Shown: positions 32,353-42,173, numbered from the stretch's first letter. The stretch: 54,488 bases of DNA from Candidatus Gastranaerophilales bacterium (GCA_944324455.1 CALUWJ010000012.1:1-54488), one strand, 5' to 3'. The notes: generated by a model from the letters alone, not told the origin. Translations and numbers: made by a program.

Positions 32353-33296
32353 TCTTCGTAACTTTCAAACTCCATATCAGGTACAATATTTAACTTATCT
32401 TTAGTTATATCTAAAGTTGTTTTATTCTTAACCGTAATTATTTTAACATTATTTTTAACACATGATAATACTGCAGCTGAACCAAGTGCATCAGATGGCA
32501 CAATTAAATATTCAATATTTTTATAATTTATACCCTTATCAAAAGATGTAATTTTAGGAGCAATAGATAATCCTTGCATTATACAAGGCAAATATGTAGA
32601 ACTTATTAATTCTGATGAAACTTTTGGATTTTCAATTTTTTCTGATATATCAACATCTAAAAAAGCAGGCGCATGCGCTGATGGAATTAAAAATTCTTTT
32701 GTAATTAAATGAGATATAACAGCTTCAACACCTCCAATCGGATCAATTCCTTTTGCATTTGAATAGTTTTCATCTTCTGAATCTTCATTAAAATAGCAAA
32801 CAACGGCAATAGCTTCAGCCCCTTTTTTTATTAATCTTTCAGCACAAGATAATAATTCATCAGGATTTTTTAGACCTCCATACGAAATATTATTTTCAAT
32901 ATTAATCTCAACCCCAACAGGTTTTTTGGTATATTCAATTGCAACAGTTTCAATGTCTTGAACCATTTTTAGTGCTGATAGAGTATTTAAATGAACATTT
33001 AAAATATTTTTTGGAATTGCACTATCAAATATCACTCCTATTTTATTTGTTTCATAAGGTTTTTTAGGAATTAAACCTATTTTTCCTTCAAAAAACTTAT
33101 CAAATAAATATCCTTCCAAATAGCTCATATCATAATTTATAGCGCTCAAAATTCCGCCATTAACTGCATTTGGATTAATTATCAAATGAAAATATTTAGC
33201 AAATCTTTTTGCCAAATATCCAAAATCACCGGCATAACCACCTATATCAGCACCAATACCCGTTGGAATAGAAATTGCTATTTTTGGTTTTTCCAT
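32322..33296 (-). CDS. DUF3326-type protein
   Basis: A 324-residue protein whose N-terminus (ISIPTGIGADIGGYAGDFG, then LIINPNAVNGG) matches the DUF3326 family known mainly from cyanobacteria and plants. The function is unknown. Other notable segments are AIAVVCYFNED and VPSDALGSAAVLSCVKNN. It supports cyanobacterial-line ancestry. It lies 3 bp after holB in an operon with DNA polymerase subunits. Confidence 0.75.
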   Translation of the reverse strand: MEKPKIAISIPTGIGADIGGYAGDFGYLAKRFAKYFHLIINPNAVNGGILSAINYDMSYLEGYLFDKFFEGKIGLIPKKPYETNKIGVIFDSAIPKNILNVHLNTLSALKMVQDIETVAIEYTKKPVGVEINIENNISYGGLKNPDELLSCAERLIKKGAEAIAVVCYFNEDSEDENYSNAKGIDPIGGVEAVISHLITKEFLIPSAHAPAFLDVDISEKIENPKVSSELISSTYLPCIMQGLSIAPKITSFDKGINYKNIEYLIVPSDALGSAAVLSCVKNNVKIITVKNKTTLDITKDKLNIVPDMEFESYEECLEKIKTAY

Positions 33297-33299
33297 AAA

Positions 33300-34244
33300 T
33301 TAATATCCTCTTGCAATTTTTAAAAACATCGTGTCAAGAATAATTTTATCTTGCATATTTGCTTTTTTATATTTTATAGCTTCATTAACAATTTTTATAT
33401 CATTATTAATTTTTAAAACAAAAGAGGAATTAGAAATATTTTTCTTCAATAAATCTTTTAAATATTCAAGAATTTTATTTAAAATTTCCTCAATATTGAT
33501 ATTTTCATCTTTTATATATTTTTGAAACATATCTGATAAATCAAAACAATTTTGATAAGTTATATTAGGATAATTTGAAATGATATTCAAAATATCGTTA
33601 TAGGTAATACTGGTTTTTTCTCCGCTTAATTTAAAAACCAAACATCTTGATACAATTGTAGCTAAAATATCTTCTCTTGATTTAGTTAAAAATATAAAAG
33701 TCGTTCTTTTAGGAGGTTCTTCAATTGATTTTAATAATGCATTTAAAGTTGCAGGATTAAATGTTTGATAATTCAAAGGTTCAATTGAATAATTAATATT
33801 ATCATCATATAAAAGCTCTCTAAAACAAGCTAATTCATTTTCAGCATAGTTATATTCCCTTGAAGAAAAAAATATAAAAAAGCGATGATAATCAGAAGAT
33901 AAGCTAAGGCTTTTTTCAATTTCTGCTGCTTGTTTAACTGAAATAACCGTCTTAGTCTCATCATTTTCACCTTTAAAATGAATTTGAGAAACATTATTAA
34001 CACAAGGATGACTATGTGATTTTATCCAGCGGCAATTAATGCAGTCGCAATCTATTTCGCCATTATTTTGACAGTTTAAAATTCTTGCAAGCTCAAGCGC
34101 AAAAAGATATTGATTTTTTGTGTCAGCACCTTCAAAAATAAGGGCTTGTGGAAAATCTCTTATTCCCTCTTTTGTTAAATCAAGAAGATTGGAAAAATAA
34201 TTAAAAGCAAATGGAAATTTATTTTTAAAATAATTATTAAGCAC
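33300..34244 (-). CDS. holB: DNA polymerase III delta' subunit
   Basis: Clamp-loader subunit. The zinc-module pattern CDCINCRWI, the family motif NALLKSIEEPPKRTTFIFLT and IVSRCLVFKL are visible. The P-loop is degenerate (EGADTKNQ), as usual for delta'. A GTG at 34244, one base after the holA stop and preceded by GGGAGA, is chosen as start (about 314 residues); starts at 34271 (ATG) or 34277 (GTG) would overlap holA by about 30 bp and lack a Shine-Dalgarno. Confidence 0.85.
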   Translation of the reverse strand: MLNNYFKNKFPFAFNYFSNLLDLTKEGIRDFPQALIFEGADTKNQYLFALELARILNCQNNGEIDCDCINCRWIKSHSHPCVNNVSQIHFKGENDETKTVISVKQAAEIEKSLSLSSDYHRFFIFFSSREYNYAENELACFRELLYDDNINYSIEPLNYQTFNPATLNALLKSIEEPPKRTTFIFLTKSREDILATIVSRCLVFKLSGEKTSITYNDILNIISNYPNITYQNCFDLSDMFQKYIKDENINIEEILNKILEYLKDLLKKNISNSSFVLKINNDIKIVNEAIKYKKANMQDKIILDTMFLKIARGY

Positions 34245-34245
34245 T

Positions 34246-35226
34246 TTATTCTCCCACAAATGCCATTTCATAAGCACACAAAGGATCTTTCAATACACCT
34301 GTTTTTAATTTATATTCAGCATCAGATAAATTAATTTTTAGTCTTACCAGTTCATCAAGCGAAATTTTTTCTAATTTTTGAATATTTTTCTTTACAATAA
34401 ATTCATTTTGATTTAATTTTACCGCTAAATCAAAACTGGACATTGTTTTTGAATATATTTTAATCTTTAAAAGATTTGTAAAAACAGTTTGAATAAAAGC
34501 CAAAGAAACAAGATAATGCTCTTTTTGAATAATATCAAAAATTAAATTTAGAGCATCGGTATAATTTTTTTCTAATATCAAATCAACAAGATTAAAAATA
34601 TCACTATTTGATGAAACAATATTTTTAATCATATCAGACGTTACAATATCATTTGGATAAGCATAGAGTTTTAATTTTTCCAATTGTGTTGAAATATCTC
34701 TTAAAGATGTTCCTACTGTTTGAATTAATAAAGATGCCTCATCTTGATTGATTTTTAGCTCTAGTTCAGAAGCCATTTTTTTAACTATCGGAATTAATTT
34801 ATACTCTTCATAACTTTTATACGATTGAAATTCTTGCGGTTTAGTTAATTTAAGAATTTCTTTATATAATTTTTTTCTTGAATCGGGTTTTTTCTTTTCT
34901 CCTCTTGGAGTAGGGCATACTAAAATAAAATGAACTCTATCTGATATATTATTTAGGGCGTTAATTAACTCTTGGTTTTGTTTATCGTCAAGTTTTTCTT
35001 TTGTTTTTGATTCTAAAAAATATTTCTGGCATTTAATTACAACAACAACATCACCAAACATCATTGCATTTGTTCTTAAAAGCTCAGAAAACAAAGAAAA
35101 AGAAGGATTGTCAACAAGCCTATAATTAAGCTCATTGACATCTCCTTTTAAAACATTGTCTTTTATTTTGTTTACGGCTTTTTCGATTAAATAATCTTCA
35201 TCGCCCCACAAAAAATCTATTGGCAT
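34246..35226 (-). CDS. holA: DNA polymerase III delta subunit
   Basis: Clamp-loader subunit that opens the sliding clamp. It begins PIDFLWGDEDYLIEKAVNKI and has LLRTNAMMFGDVVVVIKCQK, NQDEASLLIQTVGTSLRDIS and the lid-region ISLDELVRLKINLSDAEYKL. Length 326 residues. It lies next to holB, so both outer clamp-loader subunits are co-expressed. Confidence 0.9.
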   Translation of the reverse strand: MPIDFLWGDEDYLIEKAVNKIKDNVLKGDVNELNYRLVDNPSFSLFSELLRTNAMMFGDVVVVIKCQKYFLESKTKEKLDDKQNQELINALNNISDRVHFILVCPTPRGEKKKPDSRKKLYKEILKLTKPQEFQSYKSYEEYKLIPIVKKMASELELKINQDEASLLIQTVGTSLRDISTQLEKLKLYAYPNDIVTSDMIKNIVSSNSDIFNLVDLILEKNYTDALNLIFDIIQKEHYLVSLAFIQTVFTNLLKIKIYSKTMSSFDLAVKLNQNEFIVKKNIQKLEKISLDELVRLKINLSDAEYKLKTGVLKDPLCAYEMAFVGE

Positions 35227-35231
35227 AATTT

Positions 35232-36185
35232 CTAACTGTTAATTAATAAACTTGCTCCAATTACACCTGCGGCATTTGCAAGCTGTGCCGGAACCACTTT
35301 TACTGAATTTGCCTGTATTGGCATAGCTCTATCTTGAATTGTTTGTCTTATCGGTTCTAGTAAAATTTCACCTGCATCGGCAACCCCGCCCCCGATTATA
35401 ATTTTTTCAGGGTTTAATAGATTTACAACAGAAGCTAAACCAATACCAATTATTTTACCTATTTGTTTAAATATTTGAATAGAAACGGTATCACCTTGAA
35501 GCGCAGCTTGTGCAACAATATAAGGAGTAATTATTCCATCAGTTGCCATTTCTTTATATTTTGCAGATTTACCGCCGCTTATATATTCTTTTGCCATTGT
35601 AACAATAGCAGGACCTGAAGCAAATGCTTCAAAGCAGCCGTAATCACCACAACCGCATAATGGACCACCGTTCATTTGCATTTTAATATGTCCGATTTCG
35701 CCTGCTGCATTAGCAGCCCCTCTAACTAATTTACCGTTTAAAATTATTCCTGAACCAATGCCTGTTCCAACGGTAATACAAATTAAATTTTCACAACCTT
35801 TACCGGCACCAAAATTTAATTCACCTAAAGCTGCACAGCGAACATCATTATCTAATTTTGTAGGAATTTGAAATTCATCTTCGATTATTTTTGAAAGAGG
35901 AATATCAACCCATCCGGGGATATTTGGAAGATTTTTTACAACACCTTCTTTATAATCAATCTGCCCCGGCAAACCAAAACCAATCGCTTCAATTGTTTTA
36001 CTTGATTGGTTTGATTCCTGCATTATATCTTTAATCGCTTGTTTAATATTATTTACACCTGCTTCATAACCCATTTCCGCTCTTGTCGGAACAGTATTTG
36101 AATAGGCAATTTTTCCATCTAAATCAACAAGGGCAATTTTAACATTTGTTCCACCAACATCAACCCCTATTCTATACTTTTTCAT
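35232..36185 (-). CDS. ROK-family sugar kinase (glucokinase-like)
   Basis: Cytoplasmic kinase, most likely phosphorylating glucose. The ATP-binding motif is VDVGGTNVKIALVDLDG, the catalytic region has KLDNDVRCAALGELNFG, and the ROK zinc motif is CGCGDYGCFEAFASG. The start at 36185 follows a near-perfect AAAGGAGG; an ORF extending to 36224 is therefore not used. Length 317 residues. The C-terminus (IIIGGGVADAGEILLEPI) is typical. Confidence 0.92.
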   Translation of the reverse strand: MKKYRIGVDVGGTNVKIALVDLDGKIAYSNTVPTRAEMGYEAGVNNIKQAIKDIMQESNQSSKTIEAIGFGLPGQIDYKEGVVKNLPNIPGWVDIPLSKIIEDEFQIPTKLDNDVRCAALGELNFGAGKGCENLICITVGTGIGSGIILNGKLVRGAANAAGEIGHIKMQMNGGPLCGCGDYGCFEAFASGPAIVTMAKEYISGGKSAKYKEMATDGIITPYIVAQAALQGDTVSIQIFKQIGKIIGIGLASVVNLLNPEKIIIGGGVADAGEILLEPIRQTIQDRAMPIQANSVKVVPAQLANAAGVIGASLLINS

Positions 36186-36239
36186 TTTTCCTCCTTTAAA
36201 ATCAATATAAAAAAATTTTACCACAGATAAAAATATTAT

Positions 36240-37106
36240 TTAAACTAAATCAGCTAAATAATCTTGAATTTTTATATTTAAATTCTCAAAAGATGAATAA
36301 TCAGATGAAAAACTATAATCTTTATCAGATGAAATCATTACCAAATTTGTAACATCATAAACTTCATCTTCTATATTGAAAAATGCCTTATAATAAATTT
36401 TATTTGATGTTGAACCATTAAAAAGTTTTATATAATCAAAATTTTGCTTATATTTTTCTAAAAGATTTAAAACAAATTTATTTTTTTTATTAAAAATATC
36501 TCGACTAGAGGGCATGTTAGATACAAATATTCCGCCCTTTTTTAATTTTTCTTTTACTAAAGAAAGATATTCGATACTACAAAATCTCTCATCAATTCCT
36601 ACATCATCAGCAACATCAACAACAATTAAATCATATTTCTTTTTTGTTGTCTTTAAATAAATCAGTGCATCTTGTAAATAGAAATTCATTTTATCCGATA
36701 TTTTAAAATCAAAATATTTTTCAGCTATCGGAAAAATATTTTCTTCAATATCAACAATATCTATTCTTTTTAATTTCAAAAATATTTTTTCATATTGGTT
36801 TACTATTATTCCTGAGCCAAACCCAACAAGCAAAATATCTTTAATGTTTTTATTCATTAAATATGGAATTAAAAAATAATTTATATAGGGCAGATTACCC
36901 CTATAATAATCTAAATCAATATAACCTGCCTGATAAGTATCTTTGTATTTTAAAAATCTTCCGATTTTATTTTGAACAACACTAATTGTGTGAAAATCAG
37001 ATTGCTTTTTAAATAAAATTTTTTCGGTTATTTTTGTTGAATTAATTTTATTTAAAAGTTTTTTATTTGGAGTATGAATAGATAAATCTTCAGGAATTAT
37101 AGTCAT
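36240..37106 (-). CDS. Spermidine-synthase-like methyltransferase-fold protein
   Basis: A 288-residue protein of the SpeE-like class. It has YQAGYIDLDYYRGNLPYINY, the nucleotide-binding loop ILLVGFGSGIIVNQYE, the acidic strand RIDIVDIEENIFPIAEKYF and YDLIVVDVADDVG. This fits aminopropyltransferases or related SAM-fold enzymes; the substrate is not certain because the N-terminal beta-domain is reduced. It begins a group of minus-strand genes of unknown function. Confidence 0.75.
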   Translation of the reverse strand: MTIIPEDLSIHTPNKKLLNKINSTKITEKILFKKQSDFHTISVVQNKIGRFLKYKDTYQAGYIDLDYYRGNLPYINYFLIPYLMNKNIKDILLVGFGSGIIVNQYEKIFLKLKRIDIVDIEENIFPIAEKYFDFKISDKMNFYLQDALIYLKTTKKKYDLIVVDVADDVGIDERFCSIEYLSLVKEKLKKGGIFVSNMPSSRDIFNKKNKFVLNLLEKYKQNFDYIKLFNGSTSNKIYYKAFFNIEDEVYDVTNLVMISSDKDYSFSSDYSSFENLNIKIQDYLADLV

Positions 37107-37134
37107 AATTAATTAATAACATAAAAATTTGAAT

Positions 37135-37749
37135 TTAAATATCTAAATCTTGAACAATATCACCTAATTCATCAAGTTTTTGCAATTTAAATGTTTTAGC
37201 CGGTTCTTTTTTTAGTCTTTCATCTAAAAATTCTTCAACCTTAACCCCAACTTTTGCTTGAGCATAAGCAGAAGCTATTTCATCAAAGTCTGAATACCTT
37301 TCTCTTACATCTTCTTTATAAACATAAAATTTATTTGCTTCTTTATCTATAACTTTTTGCATTATTGAAGCGTCTTTTTTAGTACATACAAAAAATGAAA
37401 AACAATCTTTATCTAAAGGTTCAGAAATAGGCAGTTTTGAATTTAATCTAAACCAATCCAAGCCATAAGGTAAATCATTTTTCATCAATCCGATATTAGC
37501 GCAATAATTTGAGGGTTTTTCGAGCATTGTATATGCTGCAGGTTTATTTCTTAATAAAAATGCTTTAACTTTATCAAAAAAACCTACTTTTTTATCATCA
37601 ATAAGAAAATCCTCTAACACACTTCCAAAAATAAAATTTACTTCCTTTGGGTTTTCAATCGTAGACGGAAAAGCTTTTTTAGGAACTTGAACTATACTTA
37701 TAGATTTAAATTTTGGTGCATTGTATTTTGTTGATAAATTAACTTTCAT
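37135..37749 (-). CDS. Unknown protein with N-terminal P-x-F-K motif
   Basis: A 204-residue protein with no recognised family. Its N-terminus, KYNAPKFKSISIVQVPKKAF, carries the P-x-F-K element also seen in the next gene, plus a KKAFPS segment echoed there as KKAFPF. The remainder is soluble, with paired Cys (NYCANIGL and FFVCTKKD), and no membrane segment. The shared N-terminal element suggests a common sorting or interaction signal; this is inference. Confidence 0.6.
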   Translation of the reverse strand: MKVNLSTKYNAPKFKSISIVQVPKKAFPSTIENPKEVNFIFGSVLEDFLIDDKKVGFFDKVKAFLLRNKPAAYTMLEKPSNYCANIGLMKNDLPYGLDWFRLNSKLPISEPLDKDCFSFFVCTKKDASIMQKVIDKEANKFYVYKEDVRERYSDFDEIASAYAQAKVGVKVEEFLDERLKKEPAKTFKLQKLDELGDIVQDLDI

Positions 37750-37791
37750 AAAATTCCTTTCTTAAAAAATCATCATTAAACGAACTCAACA

Positions 37792-38583
37792 TTAATCAAT
37801 AACAACCTCGGGGAAATTTTCTTTTATATATTCACCGAGTTTTATAGTCTCATCTTTATTACATTCTCTTGGTAATAATTTTAATTTTCTTATAACTACA
37901 TAATCATTTTCATATAATAAAAATTCATTTAAAACAAAAAAATCTTCTTTTACATCTTCCATGGCTCTTTTTATTTTTTCATTTGGAATAATTGATTTAT
38001 ATCTAGCTATTGCATTTTCTTTTGAATCAGCAAAACCAAGCCAAGGGTCAACAACTATATTTAAATCTTTTTCTTGGTTCATATCAGTCAAAACAAACCC
38101 ATGGTCTAAACTAACATCTTTTCTATATGCAACTTTATTTGTTCTTTTATTCATAATAGCCACATCAAGAACCAAACTTGCATACTTTGAATTATAATAC
38201 CCATTGGCAAACAATACACCAAGAGCAGCTTGGGCTTGCTCTTGACAATTTCCGACTTTAGAACTTAGAGAAGAATTAATCGAAGTAACATAAGGAATAA
38301 AAGTTTTTGCTTCTTTTGGATTTTTAGCATTTATTCTTGCGCAATTTACAATACCTCTATTTATATTTATCATAGTTGCAATTTTATTTGCTTTATTAAT
38401 TACCTTATTATGGTATTTTGAACTTTGATTTACCGTCAAATAAAAAGAACGCATAAAAGTTGAACTCACAAAAGGAAAGGCTTTTTTTGAAGTTCTCATA
38501 ATTTTATCAGCATCTTTTATAGTTTGCTTTTTTGCTTTAAATAAAGGTTGATAATGATTATTTTGTACTTTTAATATATTCAT
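37792..38583 (-). CDS. Cysteine-hydrolase-like protein, possible effector
   Basis: A 263-residue protein with an apparent Cys-His-Asp triad in papain/transglutaminase order: GNCQEQAQAAL (Cys113), SLDHGFVLTDM (His161) and IVVDPWLGF (Asp179). The pattern NC-x-E, DH, DPW occurs in transglutaminase-like and papain-like proteins, some of them secreted effectors. The N-terminus NHYQPLFKAKKQ has the short F-K motif of its neighbours. There is no classical signal peptide. Proteolysis, deamidation or crosslinking of a target protein is possible; the substrate is unknown. Confidence 0.55.
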   Translation of the reverse strand: MNILKVQNNHYQPLFKAKKQTIKDADKIMRTSKKAFPFVSSTFMRSFYLTVNQSSKYHNKVINKANKIATMININRGIVNCARINAKNPKEAKTFIPYVTSINSSLSSKVGNCQEQAQAALGVLFANGYYNSKYASLVLDVAIMNKRTNKVAYRKDVSLDHGFVLTDMNQEKDLNIVVDPWLGFADSKENAIARYKSIIPNEKIKRAMEDVKEDFFVLNEFLLYENDYVVIRKLKLLPRECNKDETIKLGEYIKENFPEVVID

Positions 38584-38629
38584 TTAAACGGCCAGTTAAT
38601 GCTATATGGCTATAAAACACCTAAAATAA

Positions 38630-38650
38630 AAAAGTTGCGCCAAAACTTTT
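38630..38650 (-). terminator. Terminator of the ankyrin-like gene
   Basis: AAAAGTT (38630-38636) pairs with AACTTTT (38644-38650) around a 7-nt loop, and a T-rich run follows on the minus strand. It overlaps the stop codon of the ankyrin-like gene at 38649. Confidence 0.55.
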
Positions 38651-39797
38651 ATTCTTCTTCATCTTTGCATTTTGATAAAGCATCTTTTAATACTTTCGCT
38701 TGTTCAGGCGTTTTTGCGTATGACAAAGCTGTTTTTCCCGTATTATCTTTTTGTGTAAGCATTATTTTTCTTGTCTTATTACTTGATGCAGCATTTAAAA
38801 GAACTTCTGATTGTTCAGCTGATTGTGCCAATATCAAAGCAGTTTCACCATAGTTGCTGTTTTTGTGAATTAACATTTCATCTCTTGTTTCATCATCAGA
38901 TATGCAATCCAATAAAACCTTAGATTGCCTATCATCTTTAGCAAGCATTAAAGCGTTTTCGCCAAAATAATTTGTATGTGTAAGCATATCATCTCTTGTT
39001 TTATCATCAGGCGCACAATCCAATAAAACCTTTGATTGTTTATCATCTTTTGCAAGCATTAAAGCATTTGCTCCAACTCCATCTGTTTGATTTAACATTT
39101 TTGTTCTAATTTTATCATCAGGAGCAGCTTCCAATAAAATCTTTGATTGTTCAAAATTTTGCGCGTACATTAGTGCATTTTTTCCAAAATTATCTGTACA
39201 AGAAAGCATTCGAACAAGGGTTAAATCATCGGGTGAAGCCTTTAATAAAATTTTTGTTTGTTCAGCTTCTTTGGCACACATTAGCGCGTTTTTGTTACTA
39301 TTACTTGTTTGTGTGAGCATTATTTTTCTTGTCTCCTCGTCAGGAGCATAGCTCAATAACAAATTTGTTTGCTCAGCAGTTTTCGCAAGCATTAACGGTG
39401 TTACCCCGTAGTCATTTGTTTGTGTAAGAAATTTTTTATAAAGTTTAATAGTACAATATTTTGGCAAAACTGTTTTAATATATTCAGCAAAAGACTCTGC
39501 TAGAGAATTTATTGAATCAAGCATTTCTTTTGTTTCATCCGTGCTTTTTGATTTTGTCAGCTGGATATTTTTATCTTTTATAGTTGAAATTTCTTTATCT
39601 ATGGCATCTTTCATTGAACATTCAAAAGAAGTTAGCTTATCTTGTTTTTGTTCATCATTATTTATGCTGTTTCCACCAAAACATACACTATCATAAGACA
39701 ATTTATTTATCTTTATGTTTTGAAAATCAGATTTTTTATATTGATTTATTTTGTAATTACCATTTAATTTTTGAATACCCAAATTCATTATTTTCAT
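38649..39797 (-). CDS. Ankyrin-like repeat protein
   Basis: About 382 residues. From about residue 125 it has seven or eight near-identical units of 36 residues, with pattern G-x-N-A-L-M-L-A-K-x-x-x-Q-S-K-V-L-L-x-x-A-P-D-D-x-T-R-x-x-M-L, an ankyrin-like variant. Examples are GENALMLAKDDRQSKVLLD and GANALMLAKDDKQSKVLLD. The N-terminal region has SYDSVCFGG, like SYDCVSFGSS at 10364. The start is taken as ATG 39797; a TTG five codons upstream is also possible. Repeat homogeneity implies recent internal duplication. A protein-binding role, perhaps as an effector, is inferred. Confidence 0.75.
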   Translation of the reverse strand: MKIMNLGIQKLNGNYKINQYKKSDFQNIKINKLSYDSVCFGGNSINNDEQKQDKLTSFECSMKDAIDKEISTIKDKNIQLTKSKSTDETKEMLDSINSLAESFAEYIKTVLPKYCTIKLYKKFLTQTNDYGVTPLMLAKTAEQTNLLLSYAPDEETRKIMLTQTSNSNKNALMCAKEAEQTKILLKASPDDLTLVRMLSCTDNFGKNALMYAQNFEQSKILLEAAPDDKIRTKMLNQTDGVGANALMLAKDDKQSKVLLDCAPDDKTRDDMLTHTNYFGENALMLAKDDRQSKVLLDCISDDETRDEMLIHKNSNYGETALILAQSAEQSEVLLNAASSNKTRKIMLTQKDNTGKTALSYAKTPEQAKVLKDALSKCKDEEE

Positions 39798-39904
39798 GAA
39801 CAAATTTCCCAACTCGTTTACACTATTATATTCCTTTAAAACGAGTAAACATAAAAATTTGCCATAACGTATTAAAAATTTCCTATTGAAATATTTTTTA
39901 AAGA

Positions 39905-42142
39905 TTAACTATTTTCTTCCCCTAATGCCTCTTTTGTAGCTTGCAAGTAAGCATACCCATACTTTTGATCGGGCTCCAAGTGAGCTCCCTCTGCCCATTC
40001 ATTCCAAGCATTTATAAATATATACTGTTCATTTTTTGGATTATTTATTTTTGTCCATTTAATAATATCTTTTAACCATTTTTTGTATATTTGTGGAGAT
40101 GATTCAAAAATAGTAGCTCCTCTATAACATCTTCTCGGACTATTGTCCCACATTGGAAATATTCCTTTAAAAACTCTTGCATCCGTTTTATATAAATATT
40201 TCTTATTTTCAACAAATTCTTTTACATCGAGAAAATTTCCCTTGAACAATGGATTTAGGACTTTTTTCTTAACTTTATTAAACAAATTATGCATACAACC
40301 AGGCAAAAATTCAACAATTCCGTCAAAATGTATAGAATTTAAATAATTTTTATACTCACCTTTTTTCATAAATGGTTTCATAATAGTATTTATATAAAGA
40401 TCACTAAAACCATTATCTTTTGCAATTTGTCTTATTTTATCAATAAAAGCAATTAAAATTTCTTTTGAGTATATTTCCGGATTATAAATCATCAACAAAG
40501 GTTTATTGTCAATTTTTATATATCTTTCATCTTTCATATAAGGAAGAATATCAGCCATAAACTTCTCAGCATCACCGTTTACAATTTCTTGCTTATACAA
40601 TATTTTCTCATCAGCACCGTTTCCCCACAAATGCGACCAATTTTCATTTGCCCAAAACATGCAAAACGGCATATCCAAAGACTTATTTTTCAAAAACATT
40701 TGTATTGGCTTTTCCATTATCTTATTGCCGGAAAACCAATAATAATAAAATGAAAAACCTTTTATTCCATACATTTTTGCAAGTTCAATTTGTCGCTTAA
40801 ATATATGTTCAGTTTCTAAATTATAAAACCCAACATCATAAGGCAAGTGCGGTTGATAATGTCCTATATATTGAGGAACGGTTTTAGTAGCATTGGTCCA
40901 CTCGCTAAATCCTTTACCAAACCAATCATCGTTTGCAGGAAAGCTATGAAATTGCGGTAAATAAAATGCAATTAAATTTATATCGGTATTTGTAAACTCT
41001 CTATCATCTGGGGCAATATCTACAAATTTCGATTTATCTAATTGATTATTTTGAACATAGTCTATATATTTACACAACTCTGCTCTGCTAAATTTTAACT
41101 TTTCAGTTTTTTTCATCTTAACTTTTATTTGTATTGCACAAATAGTAATAACTTTTATTTTATTGCTATCTTTATCAAGCTCATTTTGCAGAGAAAAAAT
41201 TTTTCTTAAAAAAGTTTTCGCAGAAATTCGATAACAATGTTTTCTTTTATTTAATTTTTTTGTTTTATTTTTAATAAAATTTTCAAACTCTCTATAAACA
41301 ATTGATACCGGAATACATTTTGAAAAATCTTTTACATAAATAAGTGTGCAATTTTGCAGTTTTCCATAATTTCCGCTATACGGATTATATTCTTTAAAAT
41401 TTCCCAATTTTCCAAAAATCAAAATAGCATATTTATTAAAACTATTTGCAATATGAGCAAATGCCGAATCAACCCCAACGAAACATTTTGCATTCTTGAT
41501 AATTAATGCAATTGTTTGAATATCATGTATATCAGTACAATTAATATAATTTGGATTATTAGATTTAACAACTTGTTCTAATCCAATTTCAACAATTTTT
41601 ACATTTGTCTTTAAAATTCTATCTGCTAATTTATTCCATTTTTGAGGCGACCAATCTTTATCTTTAGAATTTGATTTACAATGAAAAACTATATATTCGG
41701 TTGGAATTTTAGATGGAAGTTCTAAATTTTCTTTTAAATGAAATGTTGGAGCTTCATTTAGTGGCTCTAAACCTGCAACCAAAGAAAAAGATTGTAATAT
41801 GGAACTATTATTCAAAAAAACATTTGCCTCGTTTATCCCTGACTTAATATTATTTTTGTGTATCTTTCCTGTGGAAGAACAAGTCCTGCCATCATAATGT
41901 AAATCTAAAATCGTACTTCCTTCTTCTCTTTTTTTCTGCAAAAAGCTATCCGCTTCAGCCAAATTGTCAACTTCTATAATTCCATTAATATAAGGATTAG
42001 CAATTACCGCATCTTTATATTTTTTGTTTAATACCCAATAAATTTTTTTATCTGGATTTTTTGTTCTTAAAAATTTAGAAACAGGCTCGCAAGTAATAAT
42101 ATCGCCCAAATGTTCCACTAAATTTATATATATCTCATTCAT
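39905..42142 (-). CDS. Fusion: GT9-type transferase plus WbsX domain
   Basis: A 745-residue two-domain enzyme for surface glycan work. Residues about 1-290 resemble heptosyltransferase-type GT9 (INLVEHLGDIITCEPVSKFL at the start and CFVGVDSAFAHIANSFNKYA near 230). Residues about 385-745 are a WbsX/GH99-like domain: IAFYLPQFHSFPANDDWFGK, GFSEWTNATKTVPQYIGHYQ, FSFYYYWFSG, WANENW and FINAWNEWAEGAHLEPDQ. A basic linker joins them. The C-terminal domain is paralogous to that of the next gene. AAGGAAG precedes the ATG. Substrates are unknown. Confidence 0.85.
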   Translation of the reverse strand: MNEIYINLVEHLGDIITCEPVSKFLRTKNPDKKIYWVLNKKYKDAVIANPYINGIIEVDNLAEADSFLQKKREEGSTILDLHYDGRTCSSTGKIHKNNIKSGINEANVFLNNSSILQSFSLVAGLEPLNEAPTFHLKENLELPSKIPTEYIVFHCKSNSKDKDWSPQKWNKLADRILKTNVKIVEIGLEQVVKSNNPNYINCTDIHDIQTIALIIKNAKCFVGVDSAFAHIANSFNKYAILIFGKLGNFKEYNPYSGNYGKLQNCTLIYVKDFSKCIPVSIVYREFENFIKNKTKKLNKRKHCYRISAKTFLRKIFSLQNELDKDSNKIKVITICAIQIKVKMKKTEKLKFSRAELCKYIDYVQNNQLDKSKFVDIAPDDREFTNTDINLIAFYLPQFHSFPANDDWFGKGFSEWTNATKTVPQYIGHYQPHLPYDVGFYNLETEHIFKRQIELAKMYGIKGFSFYYYWFSGNKIMEKPIQMFLKNKSLDMPFCMFWANENWSHLWGNGADEKILYKQEIVNGDAEKFMADILPYMKDERYIKIDNKPLLMIYNPEIYSKEILIAFIDKIRQIAKDNGFSDLYINTIMKPFMKKGEYKNYLNSIHFDGIVEFLPGCMHNLFNKVKKKVLNPLFKGNFLDVKEFVENKKYLYKTDARVFKGIFPMWDNSPRRCYRGATIFESSPQIYKKWLKDIIKWTKINNPKNEQYIFINAWNEWAEGAHLEPDQKYGYAYLQATKEALGEENS

Positions 42143-42173
42143 TACTACTTCCTTTTTATATCTTGTTTATTGT

